The notes under the pieces were generated by a model, which had not been told where the DNA came from, ran no database searches, and saw only the letters and a program-made list of their open reading frames with translations. Position numbers and translations under genes: made by a program. Positions 17,550-25,786 of a stretch of DNA of 64,000 nucleotides are shown one piece after another (the first letter of the stretch is position 1; each line of letters begins with the position of its first letter). The DNA comes from JABSOG01 sp965277695 (GTDB lineage: Bacteria > Pseudomonadota > Gammaproteobacteria > Enterobacterales > Alteromonadaceae), in contig CBDIDQ010000033.1 of the NCBI GenBank assembly GCA_965277695.1, positions 310,001 through 374,000 of the forward strand, read 5' to 3'.

Positions 17550-19058
17550 ATGATTATGGGTGCTGAAGCGTCTCAATTTAACTTGCTTAATGACCTGTTT
17601 GCGGTCATGAGTGAACGAGAAACCAATGGTGTGATCGCCATTGCAAAAAAAATGTTGGCGTTAAAACCAGCGGATAAATCCTTAGCCGAATTGAAGCTAA
17701 TGGTCGCTTATGGTGGCGGCAAAGATAGTACTTATACCGTGGCCTTTATGCGAGCGGTACAACTTTATCTTAAACAGCAGCAAGGCGAGACCTTTATTTT
17801 ACGTGTGGCCAATATGCGCCATGGCGGTGTGCCGTTTGCGGTGATGCAAAATATCCACAATGTTTATGACAAATTACAACTGCTTAATAACCCGGAAGCT
17901 GAGCTATTGATCATCGACAATCAAGAGGTTTCTGAGTTTGAACTACACAAACCGATGCCTGAAGAAATGTTACTGATTAACCGCAATGATATCCTGATGA
18001 ATGGTCATCGCTCTGGCGGTGATGGTCGACCGACCTTTTGCAATAGCTGCAATCTAAGTGTCGCCAACTTCTATGGTTTAGCCTGCTGGCATAACCAAGG
18101 CGTTGATTTTATTGTTACTGGAGATTCGAAAAAAGAGCAGAAACACTATGCCACCTGGATCATGCGGATGGGCGAAAAACTCAATATTGATATTTCTCCT
18201 TATCGCAGCAAAGGTTTTCAGGGTTTGTTGGGAATGCTCAATCAAGTGGGCAATGCCTTTTACCAAGATTTATATGGCACTGATGACGAAAACGAATTGG
18301 CGTTGCGCCACGTGAGTGAAGGTGGAACTCAACAAGCACCATTGTTTTTGAGCATTTATGATGAGGTGAGCTACCGAGTGGATGAACACTGGCATATGGT
18401 AGTGGAATTTCTCGGTTTCAAATTTGATGAACTGGCTTTTTCGTTTACTGAATCCGATTGTGCCAACCCGGCATTTATGGCCCATTTACGTGGTCTTAAA
18501 ACACAATACGTGCAACAGCGCAGTTATCTTGAAGGCATTAATGAGTATCTGCAATTGGCGACTAAGCTGATGGAAAAAAAGGAGATGCCACAAAACCTCG
18601 TGGATGTCGCCTTAATGAAATACGCCACGGCGGCAAAAGTCGACGAAATGAAAAGCAAAATCACCCAGTATATCTTTGAAGTTTTTGGTTTAACTCATGA
18701 CCATTTGGTGACCTTAGTGATGTCACCATTTACCAATAAAGGGGCGCGTTTAGGTTTATTTATGGGGCAGATTAAAGACCGTTACATTATGACTGAGCAG
18801 CAAATTCATGATTGTCTTAGCGGTAATGGTCCTGGAGGTAATGGACAGCAGTCATCAGCGGTTATCGATATGCTAGAGACGATGACTGGTTTACCTATGG
18901 TGATGATTAAAAAGCTCTATCACAGTGATATTGTTGATTTTTCTGATGACAGTTCAATGATTGCCTATATACGTAAAAACGACCCACACAAATACATTAT
19001 TAAAACCGTTGATGCTGACTCGGGTAAACCGACGCTTGAACTGGTTTCAGGACGGTAG
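17550..19058 (+). CDS. PP-loop (N-type) ATP pyrophosphatase of unknown substrate
   Basis: This roughly 502-residue protein carries the PP-loop YGGGKDST (about residues 54-61), which binds ATP for adenylation with release of pyrophosphate. Families with this loop include TilS, TtcA, ThiI, PAPS reductase and amide-forming synthetases. A cysteine pair in TFCNSCN (about residue 160) and VTGDSKKEQKHYATW downstream recall metal- or FeS-binding PP-loop enzymes. The C-terminal 200 residues are mostly helical and match nothing I know. In the cluster it may activate a carboxylate or carbonyl, or install sulfur, which is inference only. The ATG at 17550 is used; 17556 is 9 bases from AAGGA and equally possible. 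Confidence 0.7.
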   Translation: MIMGAEASQFNLLNDLFAVMSERETNGVIAIAKKMLALKPADKSLAELKLMVAYGGGKDSTYTVAFMRAVQLYLKQQQGETFILRVANMRHGGVPFAVMQNIHNVYDKLQLLNNPEAELLIIDNQEVSEFELHKPMPEEMLLINRNDILMNGHRSGGDGRPTFCNSCNLSVANFYGLACWHNQGVDFIVTGDSKKEQKHYATWIMRMGEKLNIDISPYRSKGFQGLLGMLNQVGNAFYQDLYGTDDENELALRHVSEGGTQQAPLFLSIYDEVSYRVDEHWHMVVEFLGFKFDELAFSFTESDCANPAFMAHLRGLKTQYVQQRSYLEGINEYLQLATKLMEKKEMPQNLVDVALMKYATAAKVDEMKSKITQYIFEVFGLTHDHLVTLVMSPFTNKGARLGLFMGQIKDRYIMTEQQIHDCLSGNGPGGNGQQSSAVIDMLETMTGLPMVMIKKLYHSDIVDFSDDSSMIAYIRKNDPHKYIIKTVDADSGKPTLELVSGR

Positions 19059-19065
19059 TTGATTG

Positions 19066-20343
19066 ATGGGTGATGAAACTTCGTCCGACTTTGTGCGGTT
19101 TGTTAAGCACAGCCGGGATGAGCAATGTTTGATTGTGCAACCTCGCATGGGTATTGGTCAGATCAGCGAAATGCAACAGGGTATCGCCGCAGTTAAAGCT
19201 TGCCCTGCCCGCACCATCGGCACCTTAACCATCGACAGTTATACCCGGGTGGGGGACTTTTTGACCCCGGCAAAATGTCTGCAACAAAATGAACGGCTTA
19301 ATGGTTTTCCTATTGTGACTCACAGTGAGGAAGCGGTTCGTGGCATGTTGGCGGCATTGTTGGTATTGCCGGGTGATGAATTGTTTCCGGTGCAGGTGCG
19401 TCATGGTACTGCTCAGCCTCAAGCGATATTTAAAAGAATGGTGGCGGTGGGGCTGGATGCCACCGAAGGCGGGCCGATCTCTTATTGCCTGCCATACAGC
19501 CGTTTACCCTTGAGTCAGGCGGTGACGGCGTGGGACGAGTCGTGTCAAATTTTGGCTAACGAAACCGCATCGGCGCATATCGAATCGTTTGGTGGCTGCT
19601 TGCTGGGGCAATTGTGTCCGCCTTCGTTGCTGATTGTGATCAGCCTGCTTGAGTGTTTGTACTTTGCCGATTTGGGCATCAAAAGTGTGTCGATGAGTTA
19701 TGCCCAAGGCACCTTGCCAGCCCAAGACCGTGCTGCTTTGAAAGTGTTGCGCGATATGGCCGGTAAGTTATTGCAAGGTATTGATTGGCATGTGGTTCTA
19801 TATACTTATATGGGCGTTTACCCGACTACTACACAAGGCGCATTGGGGCTGATCAAAGACAGTGCTATTTTGGCCAAACAGAGCGGTTGTGAGCGATTGA
19901 TTGTGAAAACCCGCGCAGAAAGCAAGCAAATTCCCTCAGTGGCAGACAATATCGAAGCCTTATTGATTGCCGATGAAGCGGCAAAAGCCACAGCGTTACA
20001 AACCCTGCTCAGTGTTGAGGAAGATGGTTATTATCAGGAGATTTATCAGGAAGTGGAGCAATTAATGACAGCGGTATTAAATCTTGATGCCAATAAAGGG
20101 GTGGCGTTTAGTCAGGCTTTTGAGCGCGGTTTACTGGATATTCCTTATTGTCTTCATACTGATAACCAGCGCAAATCGAGGTGTTATATCGACTCAAAAG
20201 GGGCGTTGAAGTGGGCGCGTGTTGGCAACATGCCGATAAAAAACACCGTGAGTCGTTTGGGGGCTGGCGAACACCAAGTCACCTCTGAAATGTTGTTGAA
20301 TATGTTGTCTTATAAATCATCTTTATATGATGGGAGGTACTGA
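19066..20343 (+). CDS. Glutamate mutase epsilon-subunit-like protein
   Basis: This 425-residue protein has the TIM-barrel sequence of methylaspartate mutase epsilon (GlmE/MutE). Recognisable blocks are TLTIDSYTRVGDF (about 53-65), the NGFPIVTH block, VRHGT (about 111-115) and EGGPISYCLPYSRLPL (about 134-149), regions that carry substrate-binding arginines and the cofactor contacts. The known reaction converts L-glutamate to (2S,3S)-3-methylaspartate using adenosylcobalamin. It is shorter than clostridial GlmE (about 480 residues). No methylaspartate ammonia-lyase follows, so a biosynthetic role fits better than glutamate fermentation. No MutL/GlmL-like reactivase gene is nearby. The next gene overlaps by one base (TGATG). 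Confidence 0.83.
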   Translation: MGDETSSDFVRFVKHSRDEQCLIVQPRMGIGQISEMQQGIAAVKACPARTIGTLTIDSYTRVGDFLTPAKCLQQNERLNGFPIVTHSEEAVRGMLAALLVLPGDELFPVQVRHGTAQPQAIFKRMVAVGLDATEGGPISYCLPYSRLPLSQAVTAWDESCQILANETASAHIESFGGCLLGQLCPPSLLIVISLLECLYFADLGIKSVSMSYAQGTLPAQDRAALKVLRDMAGKLLQGIDWHVVLYTYMGVYPTTTQGALGLIKDSAILAKQSGCERLIVKTRAESKQIPSVADNIEALLIADEAAKATALQTLLSVEEDGYYQEIYQEVEQLMTAVLNLDANKGVAFSQAFERGLLDIPYCLHTDNQRKSRCYIDSKGALKWARVGNMPIKNTVSRLGAGEHQVTSEMLLNMLSYKSSLYDGRY

Positions 20344-21590
20344 TGGTTAAGCCTTATGTGGTAATTGTTGACGCTTTTTCTAGCGGTGCTTTGGTTGCTC
20401 AGCAGTGGCAGGCATCTCATACCGTCATTCATATACAAAGCTCGGCAAATCTGCCGGATGCTTTTGCCGCCAGCGCTGGGCATCAATATTTTGCTTATCA
20501 TTATCAATATGATAATGACTGGCCAGCGTTGACTGACTGGTTGTCAGACTATCTGATTGCGCATGTGGTGTGCGGCTCAGAGTTTGGTGTTGAGCTGACA
20601 GATAAATTGGCTGAGCATTTTGATTTGGCGGGCAATTGCCCTACGGCGTCTGCGGCAAAAAGAGATAAATATATTATGGCGGCAGCGCTGGAGAGCAACG
20701 GTGTGGCGGTGGCGAAAAACTTTCAGGCCGATTCGGTGGCCTCAGCGGTGAGCGAATATCTGCACAGTGGTTTGGCTAAAGTGGTGGTTAAACCGCTTGA
20801 TAGCGCGGGCTCTGAGGATGTTTATATTTGCCATGATGCTGAGGGAGTCAGGCAAGCTGCCTTGGCTATTCTCGACAAAACCAACTTAATGCAAAGTCAA
20901 AACCAGCGGGTATTGGTGCAGCATTTTTTGGCGGGAGACGAATATATCATTAATTCGGTCAGTGCTGCGGGTCATCACTATATTACTGACATATGGAAAA
21001 GCGATAAAACGCTGGCAAAGAATGGGCGGATCATCTACCAGTATGAAGAATTGCTCGCGTCTTCGTCTGCACAGAGTGTGGTGATTGACCGCTATATCAA
21101 CCAAGTGTTGGATGCTTTACAAATTGTTTGGGGGCCGGCACACAGCGAGCTGATCCTCACCGAAGACGGCCCTATCTTGCTAGAAACGGGGGCGAGAGTG
21201 TCGGGTTTAGCCAATCCGGCGGCGCTTAATTTGGCTACTGGTAACAACCAAGTGGCTCTATCGGTAGACGCTTATGCGCAAGCGGATAAAGTCAGGGCGT
21301 TATCTGAGTACAAATACCAGCGGCAAAAATATTGTTACTGCGTTAATTTAATCGCCCCGTTTGCAGGCAGTCTCGACAGGCAAGCGGTGATTAAACAGTT
21401 TGAGCGATTGGCTGCATTTGAATCCATTCGCTTTAGAATCAGCGATGATCAGGTGCAAGAGACCGTCGATTTAAACACTTCACCGGGGGTGGTTTTTTTG
21501 CTGCATCATAACCGAGCGCAAGTGGAAGCGGATTACCAACGCATTCGTCAATTGGAGCTGGAGATTTATTGGCCTGGGTTATTGGTCTGA
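20343..21590 (+). CDS. ATP-grasp ligase 3, L-amino-acid-ligase-like
   Basis: This 415-residue ATP-grasp protein resembles bacterial L-amino acid (dipeptide) ligases. Key blocks are VVVKPLDSAGSEDVYI (about 145-160, the KPxxxAGS loop typical of dipeptide ligases), VQHFLAGDEYIINSVS (about 195-210) and LLETGARVSGLANP (about 281-294, Mg-binding and phosphate contacts). It probably joins two amino acids through an acyl-phosphate intermediate. It is the last gene of the cluster and is translationally coupled to the mutase subunit gene. GGAGGT lies just before its ATG. Substrates cannot be deduced. Confidence 0.84.
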   Translation: MVKPYVVIVDAFSSGALVAQQWQASHTVIHIQSSANLPDAFAASAGHQYFAYHYQYDNDWPALTDWLSDYLIAHVVCGSEFGVELTDKLAEHFDLAGNCPTASAAKRDKYIMAAALESNGVAVAKNFQADSVASAVSEYLHSGLAKVVVKPLDSAGSEDVYICHDAEGVRQAALAILDKTNLMQSQNQRVLVQHFLAGDEYIINSVSAAGHHYITDIWKSDKTLAKNGRIIYQYEELLASSSAQSVVIDRYINQVLDALQIVWGPAHSELILTEDGPILLETGARVSGLANPAALNLATGNNQVALSVDAYAQADKVRALSEYKYQRQKYCYCVNLIAPFAGSLDRQAVIKQFERLAAFESIRFRISDDQVQETVDLNTSPGVVFLLHHNRAQVEADYQRIRQLELEIYWPGLLV

Positions 21591-21695
21591 GTTATTGGCG
21601 CGGATTGTTGGAGGTTGAAAGCAATAACCTTTTAAAGGCTGCCAAAAAAAACTACAATGTATTCATTAATTTATTGTTGAAACCCCGCCTGCTTT

Positions 21696-22851
21696 ATGAT
21701 CATCCATAAAATTCAAATTGAAAACTTCAAACTGTTTGCTCAACAGGAGTTCGAGTTTAATCCCCACTTTAACTTGTTAGTGGGAGCCAATGGCAACGGC
21801 AAAACGTCGGTATTAAGAGCTATTGCTGTTGCTCTTGGTGGTTGGGCACATGCTTTTATTGAAAGTGACAACAATCTGCGTCCTATTTTGGATGAAGAGG
21901 TTAGGGAAATTCAAATAGATCGACGGTTTGATAAAACCCGGTTAACCTCAATCAAAGCTTTTAGAAACAGGCCGAACATTTGATTTACCTGTTATTGCCT
22001 TCTACGAATGTGACAGATTATGGATTGACAAGAAGGATTTGAATGTAGAAACGTCAGCAGTAAAACGCTATTCACGTTTTGAACCTTATGAGGATTGTTT
22101 TCATACTGGTGCAGATCATCATGCGATTGGTGAATGGTTGCTAAAGCAAGAGTTGGCATCAATGCAAAAAAAGCAGCCTTCTCAGGTGTTGCTATCAATA
22201 AAAAGTGCGGCGATTGGTGCGCTGGAACATTGTATTGATTTAACTTTTGATTTTGACCAAAGCCGGGTGATGGTTGAATTTGACAATGATGTGATGGTGC
22301 CTTTTGATCATTTAAGCGATGGTCAACGTACTATATTAGGGCTTTTTTGTGATATCGCCAGACGAGCGGCGATATTAAATCCTCACCTTGAAGGTGACAT
22401 TAACGCTCAGATAAAAGGGGTGTTAATTGATGAACTTGATTTGCATTTACACCCTAAATGGCAGCGTCAAGTCATCGAAAATTTGCGTACTGTTTTCCCT
22501 TAAATTCAATTCATTTGTACCACACATTCTCCGCTGTTAATCCAATTATTACGCTCCGGCGAAGAATTGATTATGCTCGGTGGTGAGCCATTAGCAGATT
22601 ATGCCAGTAAAGGCATTGAAGAAATCACCAAAAATATGGGGGTTTTACGGCCTGATGTCAGTTCGTTGTATGAAGATAAGCAAGCAGCGGCTAAAAGTTA
22701 TCTGCAATTGCTGGATGAAGCGGCATTGAGTCCTAAAGAGAAGCAGCAAGAATATAAGAAACAGCTGGCGTCGAAGATTGCGCCATTTGCCGAGAATCCG
22801 GCTTATCAGGCGTTTTTAGAGCTTAAATATGCCGCTAAGTTGGGAGAGTAG
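21696..22851 (+). pseudogene. Broken AAA ATPase gene (RecF/OLD-like)
   Basis: Three reading-frame pieces make up one decayed gene. The first (21696-21983) encodes the N-terminus with Walker A GANGNGKTS. The reading then continues in another frame, with ETGRTFDLPVIAFYECDRLW from about 21964. Compared with relatives roughly 100 residues seem missing at this junction, so a frameshift plus deletion is likely. The second piece has the LSDGQRT signature and Walker B GVLIDELDLHLHP, then stops at an in-frame TAA (22501-22503). The frame goes straight on with IQFICTTHSPLLIQ and a C-terminal tail to 22851. Intact members are predicted ATPases of defence or repair type. Confidence 0.8.
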
Positions 22852-22947
22852 TTTTGCGACCAGTGAGAAGAAATGACTCACCCATCGGTGGTGATTATGC
22901 CAATTACAAGTTGGCAAAAACGGCGTTGGTAAGTCGTATTGGTTCGG

Positions 22948-23185
22948 GTTGTGGATAAACAATCCTTCCGGTGGGCATCGCTGGAGCTCTGCACTACCCT
23001 GTCAAAAGACTGTTCTGTCAAAGGCTATCGTAATTATTTGATATTACGTTCTTTTAGGGTGGCGTCACGACGCTTCGATGACATTTAGCAAAGCGCAGCG
23101 ATGCCCACCTTATATGTTGATAAAAAAGCCAAAGCTCAAACTTATCGACAAAATCAGCAATTACGCTGAATGGTTATATCAAAAC
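22948..23185. repeat. REPIN-containing inverted-repeat element, family B copy 1
   Basis: The outer ends pair as TTGTGGATAA (from 22949) and TTATCGACAA (about 23142-23151), with the right side extended by ATTACGCTGAATGGTTA. Nested inside is an exact 14-bp inverted pair, GGTGGGCATCGCTG (22970-22983) and CAGCGATGCCCACC (23096-23109). The copy at 34935 has the same outer ends with another core. No gene is seen in 22852-23343. Confidence 0.65.
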
Positions 23186-23342
23186 AGGCTCTGATCATAT
23201 AGAACAAATTAGGGTTACAGTTATTCTCAACATTCACGAGGTTAAAACCTCGTCTACGACAGAGCGGGTGCGCCGTAGACGCGAATTCATTCGCGTTTTT
23301 TTGATTCTCAATTGTTACCCTGTTTGATTGGGTGCTCAAAAC
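23186..23342. repeat. REPIN-containing inverted-repeat element, family A copy 2
   Basis: The left end AAATTAGGGTTACAGTTAT and the right end ATTGTTACCCTGTTTGATT are imperfect inverted repeats. The core holds two inverted GTAGACG-headed palindromes: CGAGGTTAAAACCTCG followed by GTCTACG, then CGTAGACGCGAATTCATTCGCG-like sequence. It abuts family B copy 1 on the left and the yicC stop on the right. Confidence 0.7.
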
Positions 23343-23343
23343 A

Positions 23344-24207
23344 TCACTCAATATTCTGAATCTGCTCCCGCATTTGCTCAATTAAAACCTTTAACTCAAC
23401 AGCAGCATTGGTGATTTCGGTGTTGATTGATTTTGAGCCAAGGGTATTGGCTTCGCGGTTGAATTCTTGCATCATAAAATCGAGACGACGGCCGCAGGCT
23501 CCACCTTTTTTGAGGATTTTTTGGGTTTCTTTGACGTGAGAGCCAAGGCGGTCGAGTTCTTCGGCAACGTCGGACTTTTGCGCCAAAAAGGCCATTTCTT
23601 GCTCTAATCTGGCGGGATCGAGTTCGGCTTTGATTTCTTCTAGTCGGGTTAACAAACGTTGACGTTGCCAGTCGAGTGCGGCGGGTAATACTTGGTTAAC
23701 TGTTGTCGCTTCGGCGGTGATCGCGTCAAGTCGCTGGTGGATCATCGCTTTTAAGTTCTCACCTTCATCAGCTCGGGCTTGGATAAAATCTTGGGTTAAT
23801 TGGTCAAAGCTGGTGAGTAATTCGGCGTTGATGGCATCAATATCTGCCTCTTCGCTGGCCATGACACCGGGCCATTTAAGGATGTCTATCGGGTTGAGTT
23901 GACCCTGACCTGCGGTTTCAAGGATCCACTTGGCATTGTCGATCAGCTGAGTGGCCAAAGTACGGTTGATTTGTTGCCCAGCGGCAGAAGCTGGATTGTC
24001 AATATAACGTAAATTGACTTCAATTTTACCTCGTTGCAATTGTTTTCGCAGACGTTCGCGTAATATTGGCTCAATCGAACGGAATTGCTCTGGTAGTCGG
24101 ATGAAGGTTTCAAGATAACGTTGATTGACGGAACGAATTTCCCAAATGGCAGTGCCCCAGTCACCTTTGACTTCGTTGCGGGCGTATGCAGTCATACTGT
24201 AGATCAT
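23344..24207 (-). CDS. yicC: YicC-family endoribonuclease
   Basis: This is a 287-residue cytoplasmic protein of the YicC/YloC family, now regarded as an RNA-degrading endoribonuclease involved in sRNA turnover. Both family regions are present: the N-terminal MIYSMTAYAR and WEIRSVNQRYLE, and the C-terminal block with CGRRLDFMMQEFNREANTLGSKS near residues 238-260, which carries conserved Arg, Asp and Glu. The length matches E. coli YicC (287). It is divergent from rph, an arrangement conserved in many gammaproteobacteria, and the shared 136-bp gap must contain both promoters. Confidence 0.95.
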   Translation of the reverse strand: MIYSMTAYARNEVKGDWGTAIWEIRSVNQRYLETFIRLPEQFRSIEPILRERLRKQLQRGKIEVNLRYIDNPASAAGQQINRTLATQLIDNAKWILETAGQGQLNPIDILKWPGVMASEEADIDAINAELLTSFDQLTQDFIQARADEGENLKAMIHQRLDAITAEATTVNQVLPAALDWQRQRLLTRLEEIKAELDPARLEQEMAFLAQKSDVAEELDRLGSHVKETQKILKKGGACGRRLDFMMQEFNREANTLGSKSINTEITNAAVELKVLIEQMREQIQNIE

Positions 24208-24343
24208 GTTTTTGATGCCTATAAGCGATATTTGCCCAAATTATACAATAACAATGGTGCAATTTCTTAATACTTACGCAATTAGCAGGTATAATGCCGG
24301 GAAAATATCGACCCAAACTTTTTTAACCTACTGAGAGTCTTCT

Positions 24344-25057
24344 ATGCGTCCAAGCGAAAGAACTGCCAACCAAATCCGTCCTGTTACTATTACCCGTAAT
24401 TATACCCTGCACGCCGAAGGCTCTGTATTGGTAGAATTTGGCGATACCAAAGTTTTGTGTACAGCTTCAGTTGACGAAGGTGTGCCACGTTTCATGAAGG
24501 GTAAAGGCAAAGGTTGGGTGACGGCTGAATACGGCATGTTGCCACGCTCAACTCACACCCGGATGAATCGCGAAGCCGCTCGCGGTAAGCAAGGCGGACG
24601 TACCATGGAAATCCAACGATTAATTGCCCGTTCATTACGCGCAGCAGTGGATTTACAAGCCTTAGGTGAGAACACCATCACCGTCGATTGCGATGTTATC
24701 CAAGCTGATGGCGGCACACGAACCGCTTCTATCACTGGTGCCTGCGTGGCATTGGTCGATGCACTCTCGTACATGCGCACCAAAGGCATTATCAAAACCA
24801 ACCCGTTGAAACAGCTGATTGCTGCGGTATCTGTTGGTGTCTATAAAGGCGAAGTTATTGCTGATTTAGAATACCTCGAAGATTCAGAAGCTGAAACTGA
24901 CATGAATGTAGTAATGACTGAAGCTGGCTCATTTATTGAAATTCAAGGGACTGCTGAGGGCGAACCTTTCACCCCAGAAGAGCTGCAACAGATGATGGAA
25001 GTCTCAAAACACGCTTTACGCGAAATCATCGATATTCAAAAACAAGCTTTGGCTTAA
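24344..25057 (+). CDS. rph: Ribonuclease PH
   Basis: This 237-residue phosphorolytic 3'-5' exoribonuclease trims tRNA 3' ends. The whole RNase PH domain is present, with the start MRPSERTANQIRPV, GKGKGWVTAEYGMLPRST (about 52-69, phosphate and RNA contacts), the GKQGGRTMEIQRLI arginine-rich helix (about 84-97) and the catalytic DCDVIQADGGTRTAS block (about 114-128). The length is normal and intact, unlike the frameshifted rph of E. coli K-12. It is followed by pyrE after 29 bases, forming the usual rph-pyrE operon. Confidence 0.97.
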   Translation: MRPSERTANQIRPVTITRNYTLHAEGSVLVEFGDTKVLCTASVDEGVPRFMKGKGKGWVTAEYGMLPRSTHTRMNREAARGKQGGRTMEIQRLIARSLRAAVDLQALGENTITVDCDVIQADGGTRTASITGACVALVDALSYMRTKGIIKTNPLKQLIAAVSVGVYKGEVIADLEYLEDSEAETDMNVVMTEAGSFIEIQGTAEGEPFTPEELQQMMEVSKHALREIIDIQKQALA

Positions 25058-25086
25058 ACAAGTTTGGCGCAAATAGAGGTGAAATG

Positions 25087-25728
25087 ATGAAAGATTTTCA
25101 ACGCCAGTTTATTGAGTTTGCACTAGAGAAACAGGTGCTTAAGTTCGGCGAATTCACGTTGAAATCAGGGCGAAAAAGCCCTTATTTCTTTAATGCGGGA
25201 TTGTTTAACACGGGTCGCGATTTGGCCCGTTTAGGGCGTTTTTATGCCGCTGCGTTAGTCGATGCTAACATCGAATTTGATGTGTTATTCGGCCCGGCAT
25301 ACAAAGGTATTCCTATTGCCACCACCACGGCGGTGGCTTTGGCGGATCATCACGATATTGATATGCCGTATTGCTTTAATCGCAAAGAAAAGAAAGATCA
25401 TGGAGAAGGCGGTAGTTTGGTCGGATCGGCATTGAACGGCCGAATTATGCTGGTAGATGACGTGATCACCGCAGGCACCGCTATACGTGAATCAATGGAA
25501 ATCATTAAAGCCAATGGTGCTGATTTATCTGGTGTGCTGATTGCTTTAGACCGCCAAGAAAAGGGTAAAGCTGAATTGTCGGCTATTCAAGAAGTTGAAC
25601 GAGATTTTACGACTAAAGTGATTGCTATTGTGACACTCGAAGACTTGGTTAGTTATCTGCAAGATAAGCCAGAGATGGCTGCACATTTGACCCAAGTTAA
25701 TGATTATCGCAGCAAGTATGGTGTTTAA
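25087..25728 (+). CDS. pyrE: Orotate phosphoribosyltransferase
   Basis: This enzyme of de novo pyrimidine synthesis joins orotate and PRPP to give OMP. It has 213 residues from the second ATG, 7 bases from AGAGG; an ATG directly before it (25084) is also possible. The PRPP-binding signature RIMLVDDVITAGTA is at about 118-131, and the flexible catalytic loop NRKEKKDHGEGG is at about 97-108. It works as a dimer in the cytoplasm. It is co-transcribed with rph, and no attenuator-like leader was identified. A clear stem-loop follows the gene. Confidence 0.97.
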   Translation: MKDFQRQFIEFALEKQVLKFGEFTLKSGRKSPYFFNAGLFNTGRDLARLGRFYAAALVDANIEFDVLFGPAYKGIPIATTTAVALADHHDIDMPYCFNRKEKKDHGEGGSLVGSALNGRIMLVDDVITAGTAIRESMEIIKANGADLSGVLIALDRQEKGKAELSAIQEVERDFTTKVIAIVTLEDLVSYLQDKPEMAAHLTQVNDYRSKYGV

Positions 25729-25742
25729 TCAAAACTAAGTGA

Positions 25743-25775
25743 TGGGCACAAGCGCTATTGTGCCCAGCTTTATTT
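25743..25775. terminator. Bidirectional terminator between pyrE and the thioredoxin-like gene
   Basis: TGGGCACAA (25743-25751) pairs perfectly with TTGTGCCCA (25758-25766) around a 6-base loop, with a T-rich stretch after it. It sits between two convergent genes. Confidence 0.8.
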
Positions 25776-25786
25776 ATAACCTCAAT

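Noticed and set aside
11147..21590. NRPS/PKS or lanthipeptide cluster
   Set aside because: No carrier, condensation, ketosynthase or lanthionine-synthetase sequence is present; the ligases are all stand-alone.
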